A stretch of DNA of 64,000 bases from Dryas octopetala (Eukaryota > Streptophyta > Magnoliopsida > Rosales > Rosaceae): NCBI GenBank assembly GCA_963921425.1, contig OY992837.1, positions 5,057,896 to 5,121,895 of the forward strand, written 5' to 3'. The notes below the pieces were generated by a model. It was not told where the DNA came from and did no database searches. It saw only the letters and a list, made by a program, of their open reading frames with translations. Of this stretch, positions 20,889-31,738 are shown one piece after another (position 1 is the first letter of the stretch; every line of letters begins with the position of its first letter). A program made the position numbers and the translations under genes.

Positions 20889-22698
20889 TCATTTAGGGTT
20901 CATTGTATAGTACGTCTGCAACGAAGTGAGAACGAGAAGGACACACGCGGCCAGGAATGAGAAGAAACTCCATGTAGTAGAGAAATAAGTGTGATAAAGG
21001 TCCTTTATATCTCTTTTACAGCGCATCTTCAGAAATACTTTAGACTTGTGGTAATTCAACAAGGTCGGCTTACAGTATTTATTCACTGGGTCGCACACTT
21101 TCTTGTCATAATAGTTGTCGTGATTGAGCAAAACCTCGTCCGGAATGTTTTTGAACTCTTCCAAATATTCTGGGTGTTTAATCCGGTTGAGCTTTATGAT
21201 ATTTTTTTTCTCAAGCAGTTCACTATCCTTGGAGGAAGTGATGAGATTCTTCATAAGAAAGGCATATGATCGAACGTCACGTGTCCCGTTTGAAGTGCAT
21301 ACCTCGTAGGCAATCAGGTTCCTGAAGAGTGAACTCGACGTCTCGTGAATGGACAGTTGGGGAATTCTGATTACTCCCTTTCTGTAAGTTATTTTCAACA
21401 AATTAAGGGTCCTCATCACTCGACCCACTTCGAAACTCAACTCCATGATCTAAGAGTTCTGAAGCGCAATAGTCAAATCCCCACAATTTATCAATTCTTG
21501 CTTGTTCCTTATTGACATTGGTTGTCCAGTCTAAGAGTTTTGAAGCGCAATAGAAGTCCAATCCCCACTTTTTACCAATGGTTGCTTGATGACCAGGTTC
21601 CGTATTGACATTAATTGAGCAGTCTAAGAATTTTGAACCGCAAAAGACGTCAAATCCCCACTTTTTATCAATGCTTGCTTGATGATTACCGGTTTCAAGC
21701 TCCCCGATGAAGTAGAATTTGTGCAAGAGATCAAGCAAATGCTTGACGTCGTCTGTGTCCGGCACTTCTTTTATTGACTTCTGGCTCGGAGGTTGAAAGA
21801 ATTTAAGAGCAAGGCTAGCCACCGACTTTGGTGGTGTACATTTCTTCTCGAGTGTACATTTCTTCTCGACATAAGGTTTGACAATCCCATACAATTTTTG
21901 GAGAACAAAGAAGGGGATCTGGTTTTCAAGTAATGTCAGATCATGCTGAAGAGCTGCGAACATCCCTTTATTGTAAAGATCGTCTTCACAATAATTTAGC
22001 TGTTTGTCAGACCTGAGGAAAAGTTCCAATATGAAGCAACCATCAAGTAACATTATTTCTGTAAGCCCATTCTCTTGTAGTACTTTAAATTTTCAGCATA
22101 ACTCGACGAAATTTTCCTTCTAACTCATAAATAGCATTCGTGCAGTCTTCTAAACATTTTTTGAAGTCTTCTGGGACGTCTTCTGTTTGCTGAAGAAAGA
22201 ATAACATGTAACGCAATTTGTCCTCTCTCATAACGGCCGCAAGTTCATGGTTGTCTCGATGGAAAGGTCCAATGGAGACAACACGCGGGTTGTAGGCATC
22301 CTCCTTCACTTGTCGAAGTTTACTTGGAACTTTGTAGATGCAGAACTCCTCTTGCGTTGGTGATGTTAATAATGTGAGCTTTTCTAAAATCTGGTCCTTG
22401 CACGTAGCTTCTGTTGTCTCTTCTTCACCTTTATTGTCTTCCTGTTTTGCGGGCTAGATCAGGAGAAGGAAAAGAAACGCAAAAAGATAAATAAAGAGCT
22501 AGGGAGGTGCTAAATAACTAACATATATTAACACATGCGTCTACATATGATTGCCAAGAAAAGCAAGAAGTTTAATTTGCTTTGGTGCCATTAATATATT
22601 GTTGATACTGCAAAATATTATACTTATTTGCAATTTTTTTTTTTTTTTTTTTTTCTAATGTCAATTACCTGATCACTTTCTTGATGTGGTTCGCTCAT
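20889..22698 (-). pseudogene. DUF247-2: frameshifted DUF247 gene
   Basis: The first exon is reduced: the ancestral start codon is changed to GTG, leaving ATG at 22698 and ten codons (MSEPHQESDQ) to the donor at 22669. Exon 2 runs 22441-20889. It carries EDAYNPRVVSIGPFHRD, then a stop and frame change near 22085-22110. The next frame holds MLLDGCFILELFLR and DLTLLENQIPFFVL, and a second frame change near 21420-21446 leads into GVIRIPQLSIHETSSSLFRN and the membrane span WSFFSFLAACVLLVLTSL. Three frames are thus needed for one protein. A threefold internal repeat lies in the variable region. Products would be truncated. Unlikely to be functional unless sequence errors explain both shifts. Confidence 0.82.
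21449..21663 (-). repeat. Threefold internal repeat in DUF247-2
   Basis: On the plus strand, units begin with TCTAAGAGTTCTGAAGCGCA (21449), TCTAAGAGTTTTGAAGCGCA (21530) and TCTAAGAATTTTGAACCGCA (21623), spaced 81 and 93 bp. In protein they read as KKWGFDVFCGSKFLD, KKWGLDFYCASKLLD and KLWGFDYCASELLD, while intact D1 has one such unit (FHINCASKLLEAGIEF). They are tandem exon-internal duplications in the family's hypervariable region. Confidence 0.8.
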
Positions 22699-22729
22699 CT
22701 CGGCAGATTTTACTTTGTTGTCCCACCAC

Positions 22730-23942
22730 TAACTAATCTATGTCGAGCATCCAAGGTCACTGAATGCTGCCTTTTAATGTAAGGGAATTGAAGTGCTATA
22801 CTTCTTTATATACTCACCATGCTACCTACAATATTTTTTTCTTTAACTTATTTTTATTTTAGGGGTTTTTTTTTTTTTAACTTCAAAACAAAAATTCCAA
22901 TGATTGGCCAGCCCACCTATGAAAACACAGTGACTAGCCAGTTCATTTTAACAAGCTGATCGTGCTCGACAGCTTCATCAAGCCCTCGGTACAACCCACC
23001 GAGCGCTCAGTATGGTTACCGAGCACTCGGCATAATGCCACTGTGCGCCGAAAATTATCACTGTCAGATAATGACAATCAATGTTATTGTGCAACAATAA
23101 CTATTTAAATTGTAAAAATATCTTATATATTCCCACTCTCAAATAATTATAGTAATAATTGTCACTATCACGCCACTGTGTGACAGTAGCAATTTATCCA
23201 GTTATAAAAAATAAAAAAAAAATCTCACCGAACTCATTGCCACTGTCACAGTGACAGTCATTGCTACTGCAACTCTCGAGGGATGTACGCGGAGGTGCAC
23301 CCCTTGAGTTGCACCCAAGCATTGCCCTATATAGAAAGACTATTCCCAGTCCCCCATTGTTGGAAATTAAATTAATATGTTCCTCATTCACACAGTCACA
23401 CAGAATGGTACCCACTACCCTCCAATAATTAGTTATTAGATCGATCGCTAGCTTCCAAATTAATTAATATGCCTATCTGAAGAAAAAACCACGTGCGTGA
23501 TGTGGCATTTGTTTGTATCAAACAGGAGCGAAGATAGAAAATGGTCACATGTGCATGCCGTTTTAGCTAGGCTCTCGCAGTCTTGCCTCACACAGTCACA
23601 CCCGCAAACGCATCCAGAGTACGTAAGCCCTCATCAGTCACAAGCCAAAGTGCATTTTTTGTCATTATAAGATAGAGACTGAGACTGCCCGAGACAAAGT
23701 CATAGACAACTACAACTAAGACAATATGGTAATTTAACACGTGAGATATTAAAATGTTTTAGACATTGAGCTGGACCATTGAGTATTATGTAATTTCATA
23801 TAATATGCAATTGACTATTACGGATACCAAATTATTATCCATTTTTGGCTCCACTAGATACAATTAATTATACATAAATTGTGAAAGGAGAAATATGAGT
23901 ACAGACTCATTATATGTGAGGAAACTTTAATCAAAACAAGAA
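22730..23942. other. Spacer between DUF247-2 and DUF247-3
   Basis: No gene seen. It has a poly-T tract just inside the DUF247-2 intron (near 22636-22654), a GAGCGCTC/GAGCACTCGG patch near 23000-23040, and several CACTGTC/GACAGTG inverted motifs between 23050 and 23265 that may be a decayed inverted-repeat element. Boundaries are not clear. Confidence 0.4.
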
Positions 23943-24220
23943 TTAGGGACTAGATGGATGAATGGAATAGTATGTTTGTGTGATTGTGAGAGCGAAAAGG
24001 GAAAACGCAGCAATGAATGATATCAAACTCCGTGCTGTAGAGAAATAAATGCGGTAAAGCCTCTTTATATATTTCCAAACCGAGAACTTGCGCTCATATT
24101 CATTTACTTTGTCGCACATGCTTATAAAGCAGAAGTCCTTCACAACAACTTGGTCTAGAATCGTTTTGAATGGATTCAAATATTCTTCATCTTCAATCCA
24201 ATTGTGATTTATGATCCCTC

Positions 24221-24569
24221 TGTTGATTGTGCTTAAGCATTTGCCAGACTAAGCTAGTTAATTAAGTTTGCAGTTATGTTAGTTAATTAGCAAGTTAGTT
24301 TGATTATGTAATTGTACACGTGGCTGTGTCTCATAGGACACCAATTGATTGGTTGAGCTGAGCTCATAGGCTCACGCACTTGGCATGCCTCAGCAATGTG
24401 GTTACTGCCTTTATGTAACAGAATAGGAATCAATGGAACAGTGGCGTGAGCACTGGAATTTACACAGAGACTAAATTCATTTTGTTCTTCCCCCTTTTCA
24501 GCTTCAATGCTGCTTCCTCCCTCAGCCTAAAGTCTAATTAATTAAAACAAATCACACCTAAATTCTACA
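24221..24569 (+). repeat. 5' LTR of the copia element
   Basis: Starts TGTTGATTGTGCTTAAGC and ends CTAAATTCTACA. It contains the presumed promoter region; TTTATGTAACAGAATAGG and the C/T-rich stretch near the end are seen in both LTRs. I found no difference from the 3' LTR by eye. Confidence 0.95.
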
Positions 24570-24582
24570 TGGTATCAGAGCC
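24570..24582 (+). other. Primer binding site (initiator tRNA-Met type)
   Basis: TGGTATCAGAGCC directly follows the 5' LTR. This is the usual plant copia primer site complementary to the 3' end of initiator methionine tRNA. Confidence 0.9.
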
Positions 24583-24661
24583 TTGGTTTGGATCAAGGTG
24601 TACTGGGGCGTGATTGTGTGTGAAGAAAACAGAGTGAAACGAGCAAGGATTCGTGGTTGCA

Positions 24662-27600
24662 ATGGCAAGCTCTGGAGGTGGTGAGCTACGAGCTCCTATC
24701 TTTGATGGTAATGAATTCGATTATTGGAAAGTCAGAATGATTACCATTTTCAAGTCACAAGGATTGTGGAAGCTAGTAGAAAAAGGGATTACAGTCCCTG
24801 AATCAAAGAAAAAGAAAAGTTCTAAGAAAGATGAACAAGCTGAAGGTGTAGATGTTGATGAAGAGATGGAAGCATACCTTGAAGAACAGCACATGAAAGA
24901 TGCAAAGGCATTAGGCATCATTCAAGGAGCAGTCTCCAAAGAAATCTTTCCTCGAATTGTTAATCAAGAAACAGCAAAGGGAGCTTGGAACCTGCTGTAG
25001 GAGGAGTACCATGGTGATGAACAAGCTAGATCTGTGAAGTTGCAAGGTCTACGCAGAGAGTTTGAGTATATGAGAATGAGAGATAATGAATGCCTTGCTG
25101 ATTATTTTTCCAGGTTCTTTGATTTAACAAATCAGATGGAGAAATATGGTGAGATTCTCTCACATCAGAGAATGGTCCAAAAGGTACTTATCAGCTTATG
25201 CAAGATTTATGATCCAATGTGTGTAGTGTTAGAAAGAACCTGTGATCTGAATTCAGTTTCAGTACATGAGGTTGTTGGATCTTTGAAGAGTTATGAGCTT
25301 CGATTGAATAGACATGAGGAAGATGATGGACACACAGAGAAGGCATTCTCCAGTATGAGCATCACTCCAAAAGGCCAAAACTCACAGAATAGGCCATATG
25401 CTCATGATGGAGGAAGGAAGGGACAGAAGCAATGGAAAGGAAAACCAAGGAAATGGGATGCCAAGTTTCAAGTTACTGGAAAACAGGAAAGAAGTGCTGA
25501 CTCTGGGAAGCAGAAATGCAAGATTTGTGACAAACTTCACTATGGTGACTGTTGGTTTAAAGGCAAGGTCAAGTGTCACAAGTGTGACAAATTTGGCCAC
25601 ATGATGAAGGATTGTCATCAGCCTAACAGGAGGGGTGAAGTGGTGAATTATGCCAATCAGGTCCAGGACACTGCCACAATGTTCTATGCATGTCATATGG
25701 CATCTGTGCAAAAGGAACATGGGGTCTGGTATCTTGATAGTGGCTGCAGCAACCATATGACAAGCTGTGAGTCACTTCTTATCAACATTGATCGAAGTGT
25801 GAGGTGCAAGGTCAAAATGGGGACTGGTGACTTAGTGGAATCTACTGGCAAAGGCACACTGGTGGTTGAAACAAAGAGAGGGGTCAGACACATACCTGAG
25901 GTGATGATTGTTCCTGGTCTGGATGAAAATCTGCTCAGTGTTGGACAGATGATTGAGCATGGATATTGGCTTGTTTTTGGTGATTTCATGGTTTCCATTT
26001 TTTGAGACAAGAGCTTGCAGGAACCTATCACTACTGTCAAAATGAAAGGAAACAGATGCTTCCCTCTTTCATTTGACAGTGTTACTCCCTTTATGGCAAA
26101 TTCAGTGACCACTATAGGATCAACTTGGAAGTGGCACAGAAGATTTGGACATTTAAACTTTGGAAGTCTGAAAAGGTTACAAGAAAATGAAATGGTATAT
26201 GGACTGCCAAGTTTGACAGACAATGATCACTTGTGTGAGAACTGTGCAATGGGAAAAGCTCATAGGCAACCCTTTGACAAAGACAAAGTCAGAAAGGCCT
26301 CTGATCTTTTGGAATTAGTGCACACAGATGTGTGTGGTCCCATGACAGAAACAATTGGAGGTAACAAATACTTTCTCACCTTTATTGATGACAAGTCAAG
26401 AATGTGTTGGGTCTATTTTTTGAAGTTCAAGTCAGATGCATTCAATGTGTTTAAGAAATTTAAAGCAATGGTTGAATTGCAATGTGGATTTAAGCTTAAG
26501 AAATTGAGAAGTGATAGAGGGGGGGAGTATACCTCTCATGCCTTTGAGAAATTCTGTGAGGAGGTGGGAATTGAGAAGCAATTAACTGTTGCTTACTCAC
26601 CTCAGCAGAATGGCATTGCTGAAAGGAAGAACAGGACCATAATGGAAATGGCCAGGACTATGCTCCATGAAAAGAAGCTGCCACAGAGTTTTTGGGGAGA
26701 AGCAGTCAATACTGCAGTCTACCTATTGAACAGGTGTCCTACAAATGTCTTAGATAACAAAACTCCATTTGAGGAGTACAGTGGAAGGAAGCCAGGTGTT
26801 AAACATCTAAGAGTCTTTGGTTCTGTATGCTTTACTCATGTTTCTGCACAAAATAGGCAGAAACTTGATGAAACTGGTCAGAGAGGCATTTTTGTGGGGT
26901 ATGGAACTCGAGAGAAGGGTTATAGAGTGTTTGATCTGAAAAATAACAAGGTGGTTGTCTCTAGGAGTGTGATTTTCGATGAAAACTCACTGTGGGATTG
27001 GAATTCTAAAGAAACTGTTTATATAACAGTACCTTTTGAAAGAGAGGAGACAAGCAATGCTGTAGAAGGTGAGGTTGAACCTGCAACACCTATACAATCT
27101 CCAAGAGTGTCTAATGAGGCTGCAAGTGTGGAAAACTCATGTCCAAGTCCACTCACAGAAGGCTCAAGTGGTGGAACAAATATGACAAGGACTGATGTTC
27201 CAATTTCTACAGCTGAAAGTGAAATTGGGATGTCAGATACCTATGATAATACTCCAAAGAAGTGGAAGAACCTCAATGAGGTGTTTGCTCAATGCAAGTT
27301 TAGTGTAATAGAACCTGAGAGTTTTACTGAAGCTGTCAAAGACCAAGCATGGCAGAAAGCAATGTCAGAAGAGATTGCTATGATTGACAAAAACCAGACT
27401 TGGAAGCTTGTAGATAGACCAAGTGACAAGCCTATTGTGGGAGTAAAGTGGATTTACAAGATCAAACTCAATCTGGATGGCACAATTCAGAAACACAAGG
27501 CAAGACTAGTTGCTAAAGGCTATACACAGAAGCCAGGAATTGATTTTAATGAAACCTTTGCTCCTGTGGCAAGGTTAGACACCATAAGAACACTGATTGC

Positions 27601-28712
27601 TCTAGCAGCTAAGAATGGCTGGAAGCTTTACCAACTTGATGTCAAATCAGCCTTCCTCAATGGAATTCTAGAGGAGTAGTGAGGCAACCTTGTATGTTAA
27701 AAGCAAGGAAGGTCAAGGCACACTTATTGTATCAATCTATGTAGATGACATTGTCTACACAGGGAGCAGTGACACTATGCTTGTGGAATTCAAAAGGGAT
27801 ATGATGAACAGATATGAAATGTCTGATCTTGGTTTGCTACATCACTTTCTTGGAATGGGAGTGATCCAGCTAGAAGGGAGTATCTTTATCCACCAAAGGA
27901 AGTATGCTCTCAACTTGCTAGAGAAATTTGGCCTAAAAGATTGCAAACCTGTGTCCATCCCACTGCCAACAGCTGAAAAGTTAAGGAAAGAAGATGGAAG
28001 TGAGCCTGCAGATGAAGGCTCATACAGAAAATTGGTTGGAAGCTTGTTATATCTAACTGCTACAAGGCCTGACATTATGTTTGCAACAAGCTTGCTAGCT
28101 AGGTTCATACATTGTCCCTCTGCTAAGCACTTAGGAACAGCTAAAAGGGTGCTAAGATATGTGCAAGGAACCATTGACTATGGCATACAGTATAGGAAAG
28201 GAGATTCAGCCATTCTCATAGGCTATTGTGATAGTGATTGGAGTGGGGATGAGGATGATATGAGATCCACATCAGGATATGCATTCTCTTTTGGGAGTGG
28301 TGCATTTTCGTGGGCATCAGTCAAACAACATAGTGTTGCTCTTTCTACTGCAGAGGCAGAATATATGAGTGCTTCTGAGGCTACATCACAAGCTATTTGG
28401 CTCAGGTTTGTCCTACAAGACTTTGGAGAAGAGCAAGTTGAACCAACTACCCTACTGTGTGATAACACATCTGCAATTGCAATGTCCAAGAACCCTGTAT
28501 TTCACCAGAGGTCAAAGCACATAAAGAGGAAATTTCATTTCATAAGAGATGCTATTCATGATGGAGTGGTTGATCTGGTTTACTGCAAAGGAGAAGATCA
28601 ACTCGCAGACATTTTCACGAAGGCATTAGCCAAAGACAGGTTCTGTTGGCTAAGGAGCAAGCTTGGAGTCAAGTCTGCCAAATCCTTAGAAGGGAGTGTT
28701 GATTGTGCTTAA
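24662..28712 (+). pseudogene. copia gag-pol polyprotein, interrupted
   Basis: Starts at ATG 24662 (MASSGGGELRAPIFDGNEF), the gag start typical of plant copia elements. Domains in order: gag with the zinc knuckle CHKCDKFGHMMKDC; protease YLDSGCSNHM; integrase zinc region WHRRFGHLNFG...CENCAMGKAH and core with TDVCGPM, TFIDDKSR and QNGIAERKNR; reverse transcriptase KARLVAKGYTQKPGIDF, LYQLDVKSAFLNG and YVDDIVYTG; RNase H GYCDSDWSGDEDDMRSTSGY. Defects: TAG at 24998-25000 and TGA at 26003-26005, both leaving the downstream frame unchanged, and a frame change with loss of an estimated 200 bp of reverse transcriptase at about 27676-27690. The last codons run a few bases into the 3' LTR. Confidence 0.93.
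28688..28696 (+). other. Polypurine tract
   Basis: AGAAGGGAG lies directly before the 3' LTR, where plus-strand synthesis of a retrotransposon is primed. Confidence 0.8.
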
Positions 28713-29045
28713 GCATTTGCCAGACTAAGCTAGTTAATTAAGTTTGCAGTTATGTTAGTTAATTAGCAAGTTAGTTTGATTATGTAATTGTACACGTGGC
28801 TGTGTCTCATAGGACACCAATTGATTGGTTGAGCTGAGCTCATAGGCTCACGCACTTGGCATGCCTCAGCAATGTGGTTACTGCCTTTATGTAACAGAAT
28901 AGGAATCAATGGAACAGTGGCGTGAGCACTGGAATTTACACAGAGACTAAATTCATTTTGTTCTTCCCCCTTTTCAGCTTCAATGCTGCTTCCTCCCTCA
29001 GCCTAAAGTCTAATTAATTAAAACAAATCACACCTAAATTCTACA
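28697..29045 (+). repeat. 3' LTR of the copia element
   Basis: 349 bp, apparently identical to the 5' LTR, followed by the CCCTC target duplication and then by DUF247-3 coding sequence. Confidence 0.95.
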
Positions 29046-29989
29046 CCCTCTTTCCCGAAGTAATATGATATCTAGCGGAAGTTCATCATCACTGTATCTA
29101 ATCTCTTCCGCATAGTTTCCACGTACCTGTGCATAGTTTAAACTATTAATGGCATCGGTGCATTTGTTGAAAACTTCTAAATCATCTTCAGGATTGTTTA
29201 TTCGCTCAAAAAAGAAAAGCGCGTAACGCCATTTGTGTTCTCCCATAGCCGCAAGGTCATGGTTGTCTCGATGTAGAGGTCCAATTGAGACAATTCGAGG
29301 AGTATAAGCATCACTATTGACTTCTTCAAGTTTCTTTATCTTTTCGTTTCTCTTTCTTACGATCATCAGCAGAGAGTCCTGGCTTTTTCTTTCTCCGAGC
29401 AGAGCTACTTGCTTTGGCTCCCTGTTTTATACGTAAAATATATGGACATTGGAAATTATACATAACACATATCCTACTTTCAGCATAAATAAATAAATAT
29501 GTTAATTAGTTTACACCTTAATCTACATCTAATGGTGATTAACTGCTAAAAAAGAAAGAATTTTTGGTGCAAGTTAATCAAACTCATTTTCTTTTTTATT
29601 TCACCCCTTTTACAATAATGCCGATGAAAAAGCTCGATTTTGGAGAGAAACGTTCTGAAATCTATCCTACCTGAATTTCCTCTTCGGAATCACTCATCAT
29701 GGCAGATTTTCCTTTGTTGTCCGCCATCAATAAGAGCTTCCAAGGCAGACTGAATATTTGCTTTTAGAGCCCAACTACGAAGATGAAATGTGTATAAATA
29801 ATACAAATGAGGCTCCCATACCATGTGTGAAAGAGAGAATAGAAAATGATTCTCATTAGCCAACTGAAAGAGTTGCGGTTAGGTTTGATGCATTGACTGG
29901 CTAGAGATCGAGGCCTAAGCCTTGACCAGCTGAAAGTTACAGCAACAAACCATTACAGCTCAGCAATACAGTACTATTCTAATACAATT

Positions 29990-30639
29990 TGTTCGTATGA
30001 TTAATTGTTTGGGCATAACGACAAGTCACACAAGGCTTAACATCATGCTGTTTGGGCCTAGGCCCAAAAGACTAAGCCCTTCCTGGGCTCCTAGCCCCTG
30101 ACCTACTAGGCTCCGGCCTCCTAGGCCACGACCTCCTAGGCTCCGGCCCCCTGAGCCCCGGCCTCTTAGGCTCTAGCCTTCCAAGCTCAAGCCTCCTGGG
30201 CCCCCGACCCGTGTCAACTCACTCGGATCTTCGAGACCGGTGACACGTGGCGCTCCTACAGTGCAAGTCATCATAAGGGACACGTGTCATCACCGGATTG
30301 GTTGACACTCTTCCAAAGATACTATAAAAGAGGTACCTTCTTGTCACAAAAGGGGGATTCAATCAATATTATACTATTCACTCACTCTGCTTTCAGATCT
30401 CTCTGAACACTGACTTGAGCGTCGGAGGAGCTTTGGCCGGTACCACACCGGTGCCCTTCCCACTCACTTTTCTGTACTTGCGCAGGGTGCTTTAAATATC
30501 ATTCTCTCTCATTATTCACCAGTCGGACCCAGCTACCTGTTCCTATCCCACTTTGACGTGTCATCCACTTAGTGATAGGTCAACAGGTCCACGTGGTTTG
30601 ACTCGACGTTGACTGCTTTACCATTTTTGAGTATCAACA
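29990..30639 (+). mobile_element. Solo LTR (650 bp), probably Ty3/gypsy-like
   Basis: Begins TGTTCGTATG and ends GAGTATCAACA, flanked by CAATT on both sides (29985-29989 and 30640-30644). It contains a TATA box, ACTATAAAAGAGG, near 30321, and a downstream GAGCGTCGGAGGAG region common in plant LTR transcript leaders. A C-rich tandem array of CTCCGGCCTCCTAGG-like units occupies about 30080-30200. No primer site or internal retrotransposon sequence follows on either side, so this is the product of LTR-LTR recombination. Superfamily is inference. Confidence 0.85.
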
Positions 30640-30929
30640 CAATTAATACAGAAGGTCCACTATACAGTAGCTACTCTATCACCATCCCCTAGCAATAGCA
30701 TGCTCAGGTATGAAGTTGGTTATTGAGAGTTGACAATGTATCGCTTAGCAGTTGGCCCACACATCCTGCAGAGGCCCGGCCCTCCACGAGTCACACAGTC
30801 TCTCAGAATTAAAAAACTCAAACACATGGTTAAATATGGAAATCGATCAGGACATAGCAACTAATCAAAAACTTACTAAATACCAATTATTGGCATTTGT
30901 GATAATTAAAGATTGCCATGAAACAAGAG

Positions 30930-31235
30930 AAGTATTGAATTCGTCATTGAAGAGGGAAAGTGTCATGGCTAGCTAGGCTGACAGTTAGAAGCTTTTATAC
31001 TATTTAGACATATAAAAAGGGAAAGTGTCATTGAAGAGGGAAAGTGTCATTTGTCAGGACATATATACTATTTAGACAGTTAGAAGCTTTTTATTTAGTA
31101 GCTGCAAATTAGTATTCTTTTGAGGTTTGAATACGTCCCAAGGCTATGAAATTTTGTCTTTTTTCAAAACAATTTTTTTCTTCTGTCTTTTGTTTCGAGA
31201 TTTACTATTTCTCTGTTTTTTTTTTTTCATGCTTT
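30930..31235 (+). pseudogene. Relic of a GT gene 3' end
   Basis: Pieces matching the last coding bases and 3' UTR of GT-3 remain: TCATTGAAGAGGGAAaGTGTCATGGCTAG, TGTCATTTGtCAGGACATATATACT, and the UTR part with TTTGTTTCGAGATTTACTATTTCTC. It contains local tandem duplications of GGGAAAGTGTCATTGAAGA and GACAGTTAGAAGCTTTT. No reading frame remains. It stands 0.5 kb from DUF247-4 in the same tail-to-tail layout as GT-3 and DUF247-1. Confidence 0.8.
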
Positions 31236-31474
31236 GATACTATTTCTCCATTACAAATGTAAAAAGAACAGTACTTGATGTAGTTGCAGATAATCACCGT
31301 TCCAAACTTCCAATACATATTACATCCATCGTACTAATGGATATTTCTGTTTCGAAGAGTGTTCAGAATTTATGGCATATCAATACAACAAACGAAATAC
31401 TATTACTTTCATACAAGTAATTTAAAATTTCATTTGATTTCGGAATATATTTCTTTTATTGCAAAGAGAGAACA

Positions 31475-31728
31475 GTTTTTTTTTTTTTTTTTTTTGGGTC
31501 TGAAACATACTTCATAAAAACGAAACAAAGGGGCAGAACAATAAAACAGGATGGGGGACAACACCCAACCCATCCCATGGGAAAAGAAGACAAGATAAAA
31601 CAAAAGGAAATAAAGGAAAGGCAGCACCGATCTAGTATCCAGAAGTGACACTAGCAAAGGGAGCCGCAGCTAAAAAACCAACTAAGACAACTAGCTGAGG
31701 GGGCAAGGGAGGCCATCCCTGGAGTCTG
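31475..31728 (-). mobile_element. Poly(A)-tailed retro-insertion (5'-truncated LINE or SINE/retrocopy)
   Basis: On the minus strand a 230-bp sequence ends in GAAGTATGTTTCAGACCC and a run of about 22 A. It is flanked by TGTTCTCTC on both sides (plus-strand GAGAGAACA at 31466-31474 and 31729-31737). A long A-tail with a 9-bp target duplication is the signature of target-primed reverse transcription. The short body is non-coding, so a 5'-truncated LINE is favoured, but a SINE or retrocopied transcript is possible. It landed one base past the DUF247-4 stop codon. Confidence 0.78.
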
Positions 31729-31738
31729 GAGAGAACAA

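Larger units (their letters stand above)
24221..29045 (+). mobile_element. Ty1/copia LTR retrotransposon, recent but defective
   Basis: The element is 4825 bp with two 349-bp LTRs, 5-bp target duplications CCCTC (24216-24220 and 29046-29050), TG...CA ends, an initiator-Met-type primer site and a polypurine tract. Domain order gag, protease, integrase, reverse transcriptase, RNase H is the copia order. The LTRs look identical when read side by side, so insertion was recent. The internal region has two in-frame stops and a deletion in reverse transcriptase, so it cannot move by itself. It lies inside DUF247-3, antisense to it. Confidence 0.96.
23943..29727 (-). pseudogene. DUF247-3: internally deleted gene split by a copia element
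   Basis: Exon 1 (29727-29671) encodes MADNKGKSAMMSDSEEEIQ, then a GTAGG donor. The exon-2 start (about 29421-29417) and the N-terminal part to 29046 include DAYTPRIVSIGPLHRDN and VRGNYAEEIRYSDDELP. The C-terminal part (24220-23943) includes INHNWIEDEEYL, VVVKDFCF and the membrane span LISFIAAFSLFALTITQT. Removing the transposon and one CCCTC copy joins the halves in one frame at LLRERGIINHNW. About 250 residues of the family's middle region were already missing there, so the gene was deleted internally before the insertion. A one-base mismatch in phase at the exon-2 acceptor is avoided if the AG at 29418-29419 is used. As it stands it is disrupted. Confidence 0.85.

Noticed and set aside
22930-23275. 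CACTGTC/GACAGTG and GAGCGCTC-like inverted motifs
   Set aside because: Suggestive of an old element but no terminal repeats or target duplication could be set.
24721-26223. Minus-strand frames within the copia element
   Set aside because: Antisense to gag and integrase domains that are clearly coded on the plus strand.
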